A DNA stretch of 53,611 bases from contig WRMW01000013.1 of assembly GCA_009776955.1 (NCBI GenBank), positions 1 through 53,611 on the forward strand. Reading direction: 5' to 3'. The DNA comes from Clostridiales bacterium (GTDB lineage: Bacteria; Bacillota; Clostridia; Peptostreptococcales; Anaerovoracaceae). Under the pieces are notes generated by a model, which did no database searches, was not told the DNA's origin, and saw only the letters and a program-made list of their open reading frames with translations. This document shows, piece after piece, positions 24,575 through 33,000 of the stretch; within the stretch, counting starts at the first letter, position 1; every line of letters begins with the position of its first letter. The position numbers and the translations under genes are program-made.

Positions 24575-25055
24575 CAGGAAAACCTCCTTTCAGTTTCTCG
24601 CCAAGAATGGCGCGTGCGCGGGTGAGCCAGGTGCGGACCGTCGATTCCTTGGCGCCAAGGGCCTCGCCGATCTGCCGTACGCTCAAATCCTCACAATAGA
24701 AAAGGTGTATGACGGTGCGGTATTTCTGCGGAAGCAGCTTCAAGTATTCGTAAAGGTCGCCCTCCTCCTGCGTCTCAAAGACCATATCATCGCTTAGAGG
24801 CTCCGTTTTGCGAAACCAAGCCGACCACAGGGAGCGGCCTCGGTTGATCGTCACGCGTATCAGCCACGCTTTTCGGTGCTCCTCGCTCTCAAAGCCGCGC
24901 GGCCTCGAAACATAGCGCAGGAACACGTCCTGAAACACATCCTCGGCGTCGTGCGCGTGCTTCGTGTGCGCGAGCGCCAGCCGGTAGACCATGCTTGAAT
25001 ACCTTTCGACCACTTCGTCGATGTCGTCGTCCGTACGAAACGATTGTATTGCCAC
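24555..25055 (-). CDS. ECF RNA polymerase sigma factor
   Basis: 166 aa from a GTG start with AGGAGG 9 bases upstream. Region 2 (MVYRLALAHTKHAHDAEDVFQDVFLRY) binds the -10 element and core polymerase; region 4 (LLPQKYRTVIHLFYCEDLSVRQIGEAL...STVRTWLTRAR) is the -35-binding HTH. Length and lack of region 3 are typical of extracytoplasmic-function sigma factors. The next gene, overlapping by 20 bases, is its likely anti-sigma factor. The AT-rich leader (25056-25298) contains imperfect inverted ATAATT/TGTGATTG repeats and no gene. Confidence 0.94.
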   Translation of the reverse strand: MAIQSFRTDDDIDEVVERYSSMVYRLALAHTKHAHDAEDVFQDVFLRYVSRPRGFESEEHRKAWLIRVTINRGRSLWSAWFRKTEPLSDDMVFETQEEGDLYEYLKLLPQKYRTVIHLFYCEDLSVRQIGEALGAKESTVRTWLTRARAILGEKLKGGFPDEQERL

Positions 25056-25298
25056 CCGTCATGCCTCCTTTCACTACTAATACCCGCGGGAAGGGCAAAA
25101 AGCTACACCGCACTCAAAATTATTTGCATAACTATAATAATCGCACAATCCATAATTGCATAATTGCGGAGTTGCACGGTTTATGATTATTGTAATTATA
25201 TAATTATTGTGATTGTGTAATTGAAATGGTGCGGGGTCGGGTTTGGAAGCCGGTTTTTGTTCGCGGACCGGTTTTGCGACAGAAACTTGCCCTTTATC

Positions 25299-25700
25299 CT
25301 ACAGCCCGAAAATCTCAGCGACCTCTGCATACTCGTCCTTGATGACGGCTTTCCACTTTTGGGTCTCGTTTGGCGGGGATATCTCGTCTTTTGAATAGAC
25401 AAGCAGTATTTTTACAGCTCGTGCGTCCTCATCCACAAACAGGATGCACCTGTTGCCGGATGCCTTTGGCGATATGCGGGTGCCGCAGACGGCAAAATCC
25501 AGCTTGACCAGCTTGTAGCAGCCTGAAACGGCTATCAAGTCGGCACGACTGTATTGCAGCACATTGTCTATACGCTCACAGACCGCTGTTATGGTGCGTT
25601 CCGTCGCCAACCATTTGTCCTTGTGCTCCTTTTGGAACTTCTTTATATAATGCCTTTCCGTAAAAGGCTCGAACTCGACCCTATAGTTGTACTGTTCCAT
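25299..25700 (-). CDS. Putative RelE/ParE-like toxin paired with Panacea antitoxin
   Basis: 133 aa from ATG 25700 (MEQYNYRVEF); an upstream GTG at 25751 is open but less likely. The pattern of an N-terminal beta strand, two helices (YIKKFQKEHKDKWLATERTI), then beta strands with basic residues (YKLVKLDFAV, GNRCILFVDE, VKILLVYSKDEI) fits the RelE/ParE fold of mRNA-cleaving or gyrase-targeting toxins. I cannot identify catalytic residues with confidence. The gene overlaps the last 20 bases of the HTH-Panacea gene, the antitoxin-first arrangement typical of type II modules. Confidence 0.65.
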   Translation of the reverse strand: MEQYNYRVEFEPFTERHYIKKFQKEHKDKWLATERTITAVCERIDNVLQYSRADLIAVSGCYKLVKLDFAVCGTRISPKASGNRCILFVDEDARAVKILLVYSKDEISPPNETQKWKAVIKDEYAEVAEIFGL

Positions 25701-26400
25701 AGACGTGCTCGGGTTCTTCCTGTGTGATAAATCCGTAGGGGATGGCTTCACCCTCTCTGCATATCTGCCACGGCAATTGCTCGTGCGTGAAGTTCACGAT
25801 GTCGGCGGTGGACTTCCCCTGCCATGCCGCGCCGATTTTTTTTATAAGGGCGAGCTCGGCGCCTGACAGCTTGCCGATGGGTGCCTCCCTCTCTGTCAGC
25901 GAGAACAGAACCGCCTGCCCCTTTGGTTCGCGGATTATCGTCCCGTCCTCCTCCAGCTCGTCCAAGGCTCGGAAGTACACGTCCGCAACCGGCCCGCGCG
26001 GCAGCTTGCGGTAAGTCATGCCCGACATGGATGCGGAGTTTTCGTAGTACCATATAAAATCCGCCAGATATACCAATTTGGCAAGCTTCGTCTTGGGAAT
26101 TTTGCCGTCCTCGTCCGCCCCGTGTTTGAGGGAGTTCAGAATGATTTGCTTGTACTTCTCTGTAGAGGCAAGGACATCGGAAAAGACCGCCGTCCCGTCT
26201 GCCGCACCCAGCATATCGTCCACGCTTATCCGTAGCATGGAGGACAGGGCTTTTGCCTGGCCGATGGTCAACTCCTTGCTGCCAGACTCGATGTTTGCGT
26301 AAGTAGGCCGGCTGATGCCCAAGGCATGCGCCACCTGCTCCTGCGTGTACCCACGTGCCAGACGAGCCTGCTCCACATTGTTTGGCAGATTTTCGTTCAT
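25681..26400 (-). CDS. HTH-XRE plus Panacea (DUF4065) antitoxin
   Basis: 239 aa. Residues 8-60 form an XRE-type helix-turn-helix (ARLARGYTQEQVAHALGISR). Residues about 78-200 match the Panacea/SocA-like domain (KLAKLVYLADFIWYYENSASMSGMTYRKLPRGPV...). Panacea is known from published work as a versatile antitoxin domain that neutralises many unrelated toxins; here the DNA-binding domain should also autorepress. The toxin candidate overlaps its 3' end. A near-consensus promoter and a palindromic operator candidate lie upstream. Confidence 0.88.
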   Translation of the reverse strand: MNENLPNNVEQARLARGYTQEQVAHALGISRPTYANIESGSKELTIGQAKALSSMLRISVDDMLGAADGTAVFSDVLASTEKYKQIILNSLKHGADEDGKIPKTKLAKLVYLADFIWYYENSASMSGMTYRKLPRGPVADVYFRALDELEEDGTIIREPKGQAVLFSLTEREAPIGKLSGAELALIKKIGAAWQGKSTADIVNFTHEQLPWQICREGEAIPYGFITQEEPEHVYGTVQL

Positions 26401-26429
26401 GGTTTTGCTCCTCTCGTTTCCCTGATAGC

Positions 26430-26458
26430 ATTTTAATGGATATATGCAGAAAAATCAA
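26430..26458 (-). promoter_or_regulatory. Promoter of Panacea toxin-antitoxin operon
   Basis: On the minus strand TTGATT (26458-26453) and TAAAAT (26435-26430) are 17 bases apart, 30 bases before the antitoxin ATG. Confidence 0.7.
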
Positions 26459-26464
26459 TGTTTT

Positions 26465-26483
26465 GTGTAAATATTTTTTACAC
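26465..26483. promoter_or_regulatory. Palindromic operator candidate between divergent genes
   Basis: GTGTAAA-N5-TTTACAC, a perfect 7-bp inverted repeat 6 bases upstream of the antitoxin -35 and upstream of the TATAAT (26507-26512) of the divergent lipoprotein gene. Probable site for the XRE domain of the antitoxin. Confidence 0.6.
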
Positions 26484-26535
26484 GCAGTGTTCGATTGTTT
26501 TTGGTGTATAATTGAGCGGTGAGGTGTTTTGAACT

Positions 26536-27606
26536 ATGGTTAAAAATTCAAGCACAATAACAACCCCGCTTGCTGCCCTGACGCTCGCCGTGACCCTGGC
26601 ACTCGCCGCGGCGTTGACCGCCTGCGTCCCGCCAATAGAGCGGGTGGTCATCGCGCCCGGCGATGACCCGCCGGGATGGATCGCTGCGTTGCCCTACGAC
26701 CACATGGAGGATGCCATGCCCGACGGCGCGTTTGAAATACGGGACAACAGAAGCGTCAAGACGTCGCTTGTGGGGAAGTACGTATGCGAGGGCAACAAGC
26801 GGCGGGGCGAGCCCACCTTTGCAGAGGAACACAGCTTTGAAATCCTTGACGATTATGCCTTGGTGAGCGAGAACCTTGACAGAAACATGGGCGGGACGCG
26901 TAGAAAAGTGGTGTATATCGACGAGGTCGAGGGGATGACGTGGATATGCTTTAGGATAGAAAGGATCTCGGACGGCAGGGCGGGAAACATTTTGAACCTG
27001 TTCTCCACAGACGGCGAAATGTTTGCCCATGAGGACATTTCAGTCGAACCTTACAAAAGCAATATGTACACAAAAATCGGGACCCAGAACGACAGCGAAA
27101 ATGATTACGAAATCAATCCCGCCTTAAAGGGCCGACTCGACTTCGACCCTGATACCTTTACCGCATTAGGCAAATCCCTCGGCGAGCTAATGGGAGAGGA
27201 CCCAAGCCTTGAATCTGGGCGTATGACGGCGGGCGGGGTGTACTTCAAGCCGTCTTACGTTCGCTTTGCCATCCCGTTTCCGACGCCCTATACGTACTAC
27301 TATTCGCCAAGAGCAGAAATGTACTATTGTTTCTACACTTCTAGCATCAGCGACCATTCCTTGGCGGCAGCGTTCGGAGTGTCGGCATCGGAAATATTTC
27401 CGGAAATGGGGCTCCGGCTTTTCTCGTGGGAGATCGAGGAAATAATCGGCGAAGAATTGTTTGTGGACCGGGAATTGCAATATCAGGACTACTACAATGG
27501 CGCCAAGGTGAGTTTTTCGCATAATGGGTGGACTTTCTGGTACTACCCCAGGAACTCGTTCGACTTGCTCCCTTGGACCCAGGTGTTCGTGAGGTCTGGG
27601 CGGTAG
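26536..27606 (+). CDS. Lipoprotein of unknown function, paralogue of next gene
   Basis: 356 aa. Signal sequence with lipobox LTAC (Cys30) predicts a membrane-anchored lipoprotein. No known family recognised. It shares with the following gene a GKYVCE motif near the start of the mature domain and a C-terminal block built on (I/F)FPxMGxRxxxxExExI(I/V)G followed by an aromatic FWY(Y/F) segment and FVR near the end. Expression may come from TATAAT at 26507, next to the toxin-antitoxin operator. The second paralogue starts 19 bases downstream, so the two are probably co-expressed. Confidence 0.75.
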   Translation: MVKNSSTITTPLAALTLAVTLALAAALTACVPPIERVVIAPGDDPPGWIAALPYDHMEDAMPDGAFEIRDNRSVKTSLVGKYVCEGNKRRGEPTFAEEHSFEILDDYALVSENLDRNMGGTRRKVVYIDEVEGMTWICFRIERISDGRAGNILNLFSTDGEMFAHEDISVEPYKSNMYTKIGTQNDSENDYEINPALKGRLDFDPDTFTALGKSLGELMGEDPSLESGRMTAGGVYFKPSYVRFAIPFPTPYTYYYSPRAEMYYCFYTSSISDHSLAAAFGVSASEIFPEMGLRLFSWEIEEIIGEELFVDRELQYQDYYNGAKVSFSHNGWTFWYYPRNSFDLLPWTQVFVRSGR

Positions 27607-27625
27607 TCGGAAAGGAGGTGCGGGA

Positions 27626-28462
27626 ATGAAAAAAATTGCAATAACAATAATGTGCTTGTTGTTGGTCGTGGCTTCATTCGGGAACGTGCCCGCTTTTGCT
27701 TCCGATGACCCGCCCGTGGACGAGGCAACCGAGGAAGGGTCGCTCTTGGATGATGCCCCGCTCTCAGACGAGCAGCCCGTGGCGGGCTCCATTACAGGCT
27801 CCGCATACAAGCGGCACGATATATGGGTATACAAGAGCCATTTTGCGGGCAAGTACGTGTGCGAGGAGACGCCGTCCTTTTTCTTTGAGGTCTTTGAGGA
27901 CAATGTGGTGCTGAGCGAGGCGTTGGAGGCACACCTTGGCTATACGGACGAAAACGCCGGCAGGTCAATGATGATCGACCATTCCGTGGGCTTGATGTGG
28001 CTGCATTTCTATTACTATCCCAGAAGCGGGGCGACAAGGGAGTACAGTTTTCATTTCTATTCGGCGGAAATGGCAAGGCCAGATTCGTTTGTCTTGCGGG
28101 ACGTGAGAGTTCCGCAGGAAAGACGTGTTTTCAGGAAGGTGTATGACGGCAGCGAGCCGCATCTGGGCAGCCTTTTGCAATTGGACAGGGACGCCGCCCG
28201 CTATATGAGCGAGTACGTGACCCCCGACGTGGAGCTGACCGGCACTTCGGCGGAAGTGTTTTTCCCCAACATGGGCGAGCGGGTCTATTTCACGGAGCTT
28301 GAGAAGATTGTCGGGCGGGAGAACCTGCAGGTCACGCGGTACGATTCGATTCCCGCCGTCGTATTTTTCCACCAAGGGTTTATGTTCTGGTACTTCCTCG
28401 TCGTAAACGATTCATACGACATGCACGCAGGCATGACTACTTTTGTAAGGGCGACCGACTAG
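27626..28462 (+). CDS. Secreted protein of unknown function, paralogue of preceding lipoprotein
   Basis: 278 aa with a Sec signal peptide (cleavage expected after AFA near residue 26) but no lipobox, so it is probably released or non-covalently held. After an acidic linker it has KYVCEE, an aromatic-rich middle (WLHFYYYPRSG, YSFHFYSAEM) and the shared block FFPNMGERVYFTELEKIVG, then FMFWYFLV and FVRATD at the end. GGAGGTGCGGG precedes the ATG. The protein is shorter than its paralogue mainly in the region between KYVCE and the FFPNMG block. Confidence 0.75.
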   Translation: MKKIAITIMCLLLVVASFGNVPAFASDDPPVDEATEEGSLLDDAPLSDEQPVAGSITGSAYKRHDIWVYKSHFAGKYVCEETPSFFFEVFEDNVVLSEALEAHLGYTDENAGRSMMIDHSVGLMWLHFYYYPRSGATREYSFHFYSAEMARPDSFVLRDVRVPQERRVFRKVYDGSEPHLGSLLQLDRDAARYMSEYVTPDVELTGTSAEVFFPNMGERVYFTELEKIVGRENLQVTRYDSIPAVVFFHQGFMFWYFLVVNDSYDMHAGMTTFVRATD

Positions 28463-28484
28463 GGGGAGCCTGATAATTTTCGGG

Positions 28485-29183
28485 CTAGGGGCTGTCCGGC
28501 GGTCTGTCCACGTCCTGCTCTGGCGTGCCTATGTCTTGCTCTGGCGTGCCTAGGCGCCTTATTGACACCCAAACGGCGAGGAACATAATGATGGGCATTA
28601 TTACGGCGACGGGCACGAGGCTGGCCTGCAGCATCAGGTTGAACAGTGCGTGGATGCTTACGCAGAGCGACAGCAGCCCTAGCACGAGCGGTATTATCAG
28701 GTGCTTTTGCTTGTACAAAAGCAGCAGGCCCAGGCCGAACGCGGCGGTGGTCATGCCGTGCATCAGCGAGGTCGTGAGCGTCCTGGCGACGAGAGTGCCC
28801 ACGTCCGAAATCCCTTGCGGTGAGGCGGCGAAATAGTACATCGACTCCACTATGGAAAACCCGACTCCGCTTGCCATGCCGCAAAACACTATCTGCTTTG
28901 TGATGTCCGGGAACAATTTTTTGTTGAAAAACAGCAATAGAGGGAGGCATTTGCATAGTTCCTCCACTATGGGGGCGATGGATATGGACATCCTCTGCGC
29001 CTGCTCCCAAGTGATGCCGAGGTGGTTGTCTATGTTGAACGAGATGAGGCCAGCGACCGTGCCCCAGCAGAAGTACAGGATGACGCGCCGGCTTTTCGGG
29101 TCGTCGAGCATGAGGGCGACGAACAACAGCGGGATGGCCATCGCTATGACGTCGCTAAGGAATTGGAACTGGAGTTCAGCCAA
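28485..29183 (-). CDS. PrsW-family intramembrane protease
   Basis: 232 aa with about seven membrane spans. The active-site signature is present: EELCK (EExxK) in SIAPIVEELCKCLPLLLF, then GVGFSIVESMYYF, MHGMTT and IHALFN, the conserved Glu and His positions of PrsW-type glutamic/CPBP-related proteases. In Bacillus PrsW starts degradation of an anti-sigma factor. An ECF sigma/anti-sigma pair lies about 4 kb away, so a functional link is possible but unproven. The C-terminus has a tandem GTPEQD duplication from a 21-base repeat (28512-28553). It overlaps the upstream 8-TM gene by 8 bases. Confidence 0.82.
   Translation of the reverse strand: MAELQFQFLSDVIAMAIPLLFVALMLDDPKSRRVILYFCWGTVAGLISFNIDNHLGITWEQAQRMSISIAPIVEELCKCLPLLLFFNKKLFPDITKQIVFCGMASGVGFSIVESMYYFAASPQGISDVGTLVARTLTTSLMHGMTTAAFGLGLLLLYKQKHLIIPLVLGLLSLCVSIHALFNLMLQASLVPVAVIMPIIMFLAVWVSIRRLGTPEQDIGTPEQDVDRPPDSP
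28512..28553. repeat. 21-bp tandem duplication in PrsW tail
   Basis: Two 21-base units beginning GTC(C/T)TGCTCTGGCG lie head to tail and encode the duplicated IGTPEQD heptad; only two bases differ. Confidence 0.8.
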
Positions 29184-30087
29184 CGGCGGCCTCCTTTTTA
29201 TGCGAATCGGTCGAGCTGTGCGAACTATGCGAATTTTCGGATTGTGCGGGCTGTGTCGGCTGTACGGGCTGTGCGGATTGTGCGGGTGAGCCTATGCGGA
29301 CAAGCGAGAACCCGATAAGCAAGTGGATGACAGGGTAGAACGACATGGTGATATCGTACCAATGCCCGCCGAAGTCATCGGGCGAGAAGGCGAGCACTAA
29401 GCGACGCACCAAGTCCAGGAATATCAAGCCGAGCACCGACAGAATGAAAAGTTTATCGCCGCCCTTGGACAGCAGATACAGAGCGGGCACGGCACACAGA
29501 ACCGTCAGCAACAATACAGTGAGGTACAAAAGCCCCCCATTGTCGACAATCACGGCATAGAGGATGACCGCCACCATTATGCCCGAAACGACGCTGGCGA
29601 CGTCCTCGAACCGATTTTTGCGTTTTTCGCGGTCGGGCAGGAGCACCATGAATGTCGCCATGAAAAACATGTAGGCGCATACGCGGCTGTAAAACGCGAC
29701 GGTCAGGTCGGTGTGGCTGCCTTCCAGCAGATAGATATACGCGAAGTAGAACACCTCGTTCACCGCTATCAGCCCCAAGGCGAGAGCGCCCTCCAAGAGC
29801 GCCACGCCCCCTTCCCTGCGGAGCGCATGCGTGGAGACGTGGACGCATGCAAATATCAGGGCGCCCACGATAATGAGCCTGTACACGGCGCCGCCCGACT
29901 CCGAGCCGACGCCTGCGACGTGCAGCAGGCTCAGCACTATGTACACGCATGGGAGCGCTGTGATAATGGCTATGAATTTGGGCGTAATCGTGAGTTTGAT
30001 TTTGTTTCTCCTGTCTATCTGCGGGGTTTTGGCGGTTTCCGTCAGGTTTTCATCTGAAATATGCGACGGCGGAAGCGAAGATACCAT
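29176..30087 (-). CDS. Eight-TM membrane protein with disordered Pro/Gln/Ser tail
   Basis: 303 aa. Eight hydrophobic helices run from about residue 38 to 262, then a hydrophilic tail rich in Ala-Gln-Pro and Ser-His (SAQPVQPTQPAQSENSHSSH) encoded by a degenerate short repeat. No family recognised. GGAG sits 9 bases before the ATG. Its start lies inside the last codons of purL (38-base overlap) and its end overlaps prsW by 8 bases, so it and PrsW form one translational unit and may act together. Confidence 0.7.
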   Translation of the reverse strand: MVSSLPPSHISDENLTETAKTPQIDRRNKIKLTITPKFIAIITALPCVYIVLSLLHVAGVGSESGGAVYRLIIVGALIFACVHVSTHALRREGGVALLEGALALGLIAVNEVFYFAYIYLLEGSHTDLTVAFYSRVCAYMFFMATFMVLLPDREKRKNRFEDVASVVSGIMVAVILYAVIVDNGGLLYLTVLLLTVLCAVPALYLLSKGGDKLFILSVLGLIFLDLVRRLVLAFSPDDFGGHWYDITMSFYPVIHLLIGFSLVRIGSPAQSAQPVQPTQPAQSENSHSSHSSTDSHKKEAAVG

Positions 30088-33000
30088 CGTCGTAATCTCC
30101 GGGGACGTTCATGTAGAGGCCGGGGGCGTTCCGTTCGGGGTGGCCTATGCGTCCGAATATGCGACCGTCTGGCGAGGTAAGGCCCTCGATGGCGGCGGTT
30201 TGCGGGGCGGGGGCGTTGGTAGCGAGGCGGGTTGATGTCTCCGTGGCCTCCGCGTACTGGGTGGCGATTTGGCCTGATGTCGCAAGGGCTTCGAGGATGG
30301 CGGGGTCGGCGGTGATGCAACCCTCGTTCGTCGATATGGGCAAGGAGTGGATATCGCCGACCTGGGCATTTGCAAGCCAGGGGGAAAGCGTGGACGCCAC
30401 ACGCACGCGGGCGATGCGGGATACGTGGTGTGGGAGGGATGCCAAGGTGATGGTCGGGGTGACGGGGGCGTTACCGATTTTTCCATACGGAAGCAATCCG
30501 AGGTTCAGGAGCGTGCGGAACCCTGAGCCGACGCCGAGGATAAGGCCGTCTTTGTTTTCGATAAGCTCCGCCAGGGCTTCAGCGACATATGGGTTTTGCA
30601 TGATGATGGTGGTAAGCCGTGCCGAGCCGTCCACATCGCCGCCTGTGATGCCGCCAGGGAGCACAAGTATCTGTGCGTTCTTTATCTCGTCGGCGAGCTG
30701 TTTTATTGAGGTTTTTAGGGCGGCGGGGTCTGTGGTTAGCAGGGTGTGGGTGCGGACGTCCGCTCCGGCGCGTTCAAAGGCACGGCGGGCGTCGGTGTCG
30801 CCATGGGTGCCGGGGAGAATGGGGATAAAAGCCGTCGGCTTCGCGGCGTTCTTTTTCCGCATCTCTGCGTTGCTCCTTGCGTGTGCTTCCTCGCGTACAT
30901 TTGAGTACGCTCCGTCGCCCACGCTCGGTGCGCCTTGACCTGCAAAAAAATCTCCGCCGCTCAGTATTATGCCCTCTGACGCACTCACCGTTGGGAAAAC
31001 CTCTGCAAGGGGGGCTTCCCATATTTCGAGCAGGTCTGCGAGGGGGGTTGTGACCGTCCCAATGGTCAGGCTGCCGCTGTCATTCGTCTTGCCGATGATT
31101 CGGCAGGCGAGGCCGGTGAACAGAGCTTCGGGATCGTCTGCGGAGTCTATTTCAAGCAGCAGCGAGCCGTAGGCCTCGCTCGTAAGGGCGGATGGGGGGC
31201 AGACCGCAGCTTCTGTGGCTTGCCCGCACTCACCCGCATAAATCTCCGCCCCGATGCCATTGCCGAACGCCATCTTTGCGACCGCCGCGAATACGCCGCC
31301 CTGCGGTATGGTGCTCGCCGCCAATATCTTCCCCTCGCATATCAATTCGTGGACACGTTTCATATTGCGTTTCGCCGCCTCGAAATCCGGCACGGATTTT
31401 TCGTCCCTTGGACATTCGAGCAGGGCTATATGGCTGCCCGACCTCTTGAACTCAGGCGATGTGGTGTGCCGCGCGTCTGCGGCGCAGGTCGCGAAGGACA
31501 CGAGCGTCGGCACCACGTCTATGTCGTGGAACGTGCCGGACATGCTATCCTTGCCGCCGATAGCAGGGGCGTCCAGAGCCATTTGCGCCTTGAGCGCGCC
31601 GAGCAATGCCATAAGCGGCAGCCCCCAACGCTCAGGGTCGCTCCCCAGTTTCGGAAAATACTCCTGGAACGACAGCCATATTCTCTCTGGATCGCCGCCC
31701 ATGGCACAGATTTTCGTATAACTGTCGAGGACGGCGTACATGGCGCTGTGGAAGGGGCTGGTTTTCGCTATCTCTGGGTCATACCCATAGGCCATAAGCG
31801 ATGAAGTGTTGGTATCGCCCGAAATTATTGGCAATTTTGCCGCCATTCCGAGTGCCGGCGTTAATTGGTTCACGCCACCAAGGGGCATAAGCAAGGTGTA
31901 TGCGCCTGCTGTGCTGTCAAATTGCTCGGCCAGACCGCGAAGGCTTGCGACATTCAAGTCCGCAAGCGAAACACACGACGCACCTTGTCCAGACGTCCCT
32001 ATTGCAAGATTATTGTTGTCGAACATACGCCCGCAAACAACGGCGGTGCGTTTTTGGGGGACGCCATTGCTGTCGAGGAAGTCGCGGGCGAGGTCGAGGA
32101 TGGCTTCGCCGCGCCAGTATATGCGGAAGCGGCCGGTGTCCGTGACCTCAGCGACCTGTGCGGTCTCAAGGTTTTCCTCGGCGGCGTAGGCTATGAACTC
32201 GGCGGCGTTCTCGGCGGCGATGACCACGGCCATGCGTTCCTGGCTTTCGGAAAGCGCGAGGTCCGTGCCGTCCATGCCGTCGTATTTTGTCGGGACTTTG
32301 TCAAGATTCACGTCTATGGAGGGGGCGAGCTCGCCGATGGCGACCGATATGCCGCCCGCCCCGAAGTCGTTGCAACGCTTGATAAGGCGCGCGGCTTCGC
32401 CACGGCGGAACAGACGTTGGATATTGCGTTCGAGCGGGGGATTGCCCTTTTGCACTTCGGCGCCGGCCTTTTGCACGGATTCCTCGGTCTGCTCTTTTGA
32501 GCTGCCCGTCGCCCCGCCCACGCCGTCACGCCCTGTCCTGCCGCCGACCATAAGGATGACATCGCCAGTAACAGGCTCTTTGCGTACGACGTTCGCCGCG
32601 GGCGCGGCCGCTATGACTGCGCCTAGCTCCATACGCTTCGCCACGTAGCTTTCGTCGTATATCTCGTCGAGAAACCCCGCAGCGACGCCAATCTGGTTGC
32701 CGTAGGAGCTATAACCCTTTGCCGCCGTGCGCGTTATCTGGTACTGCGGCAGCTTGCCGGGCAGGGTGTCCTCTATGGGCGTGCGTGGGTCTGCGCTGCC
32801 GGTGATGCGCATGGCTTGATAGACGTAGGCGCGGCCGGAAAGCGGGTCCCTTATGGCACCGCCGAGGCAGGTGGACGCACCGCCAAGCGGCTCTATCTCC
32901 GTGGGGTGGTTGTGCGTCTCGTTCTTGAACATCACAAGCCAGTCCTCGGTGGCGGGGGCCGCGTCGGGCTCGGGGATTATTTCAGCCTTGACCTTGATGC

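Noticed and set aside
25056..25298. AT-rich inverted ATAATT/TGTGATTG repeats before the sigma gene as a transposon end
   Set aside because: The repeats are imperfect, there is no transposase frame and no target-site duplication could be seen.
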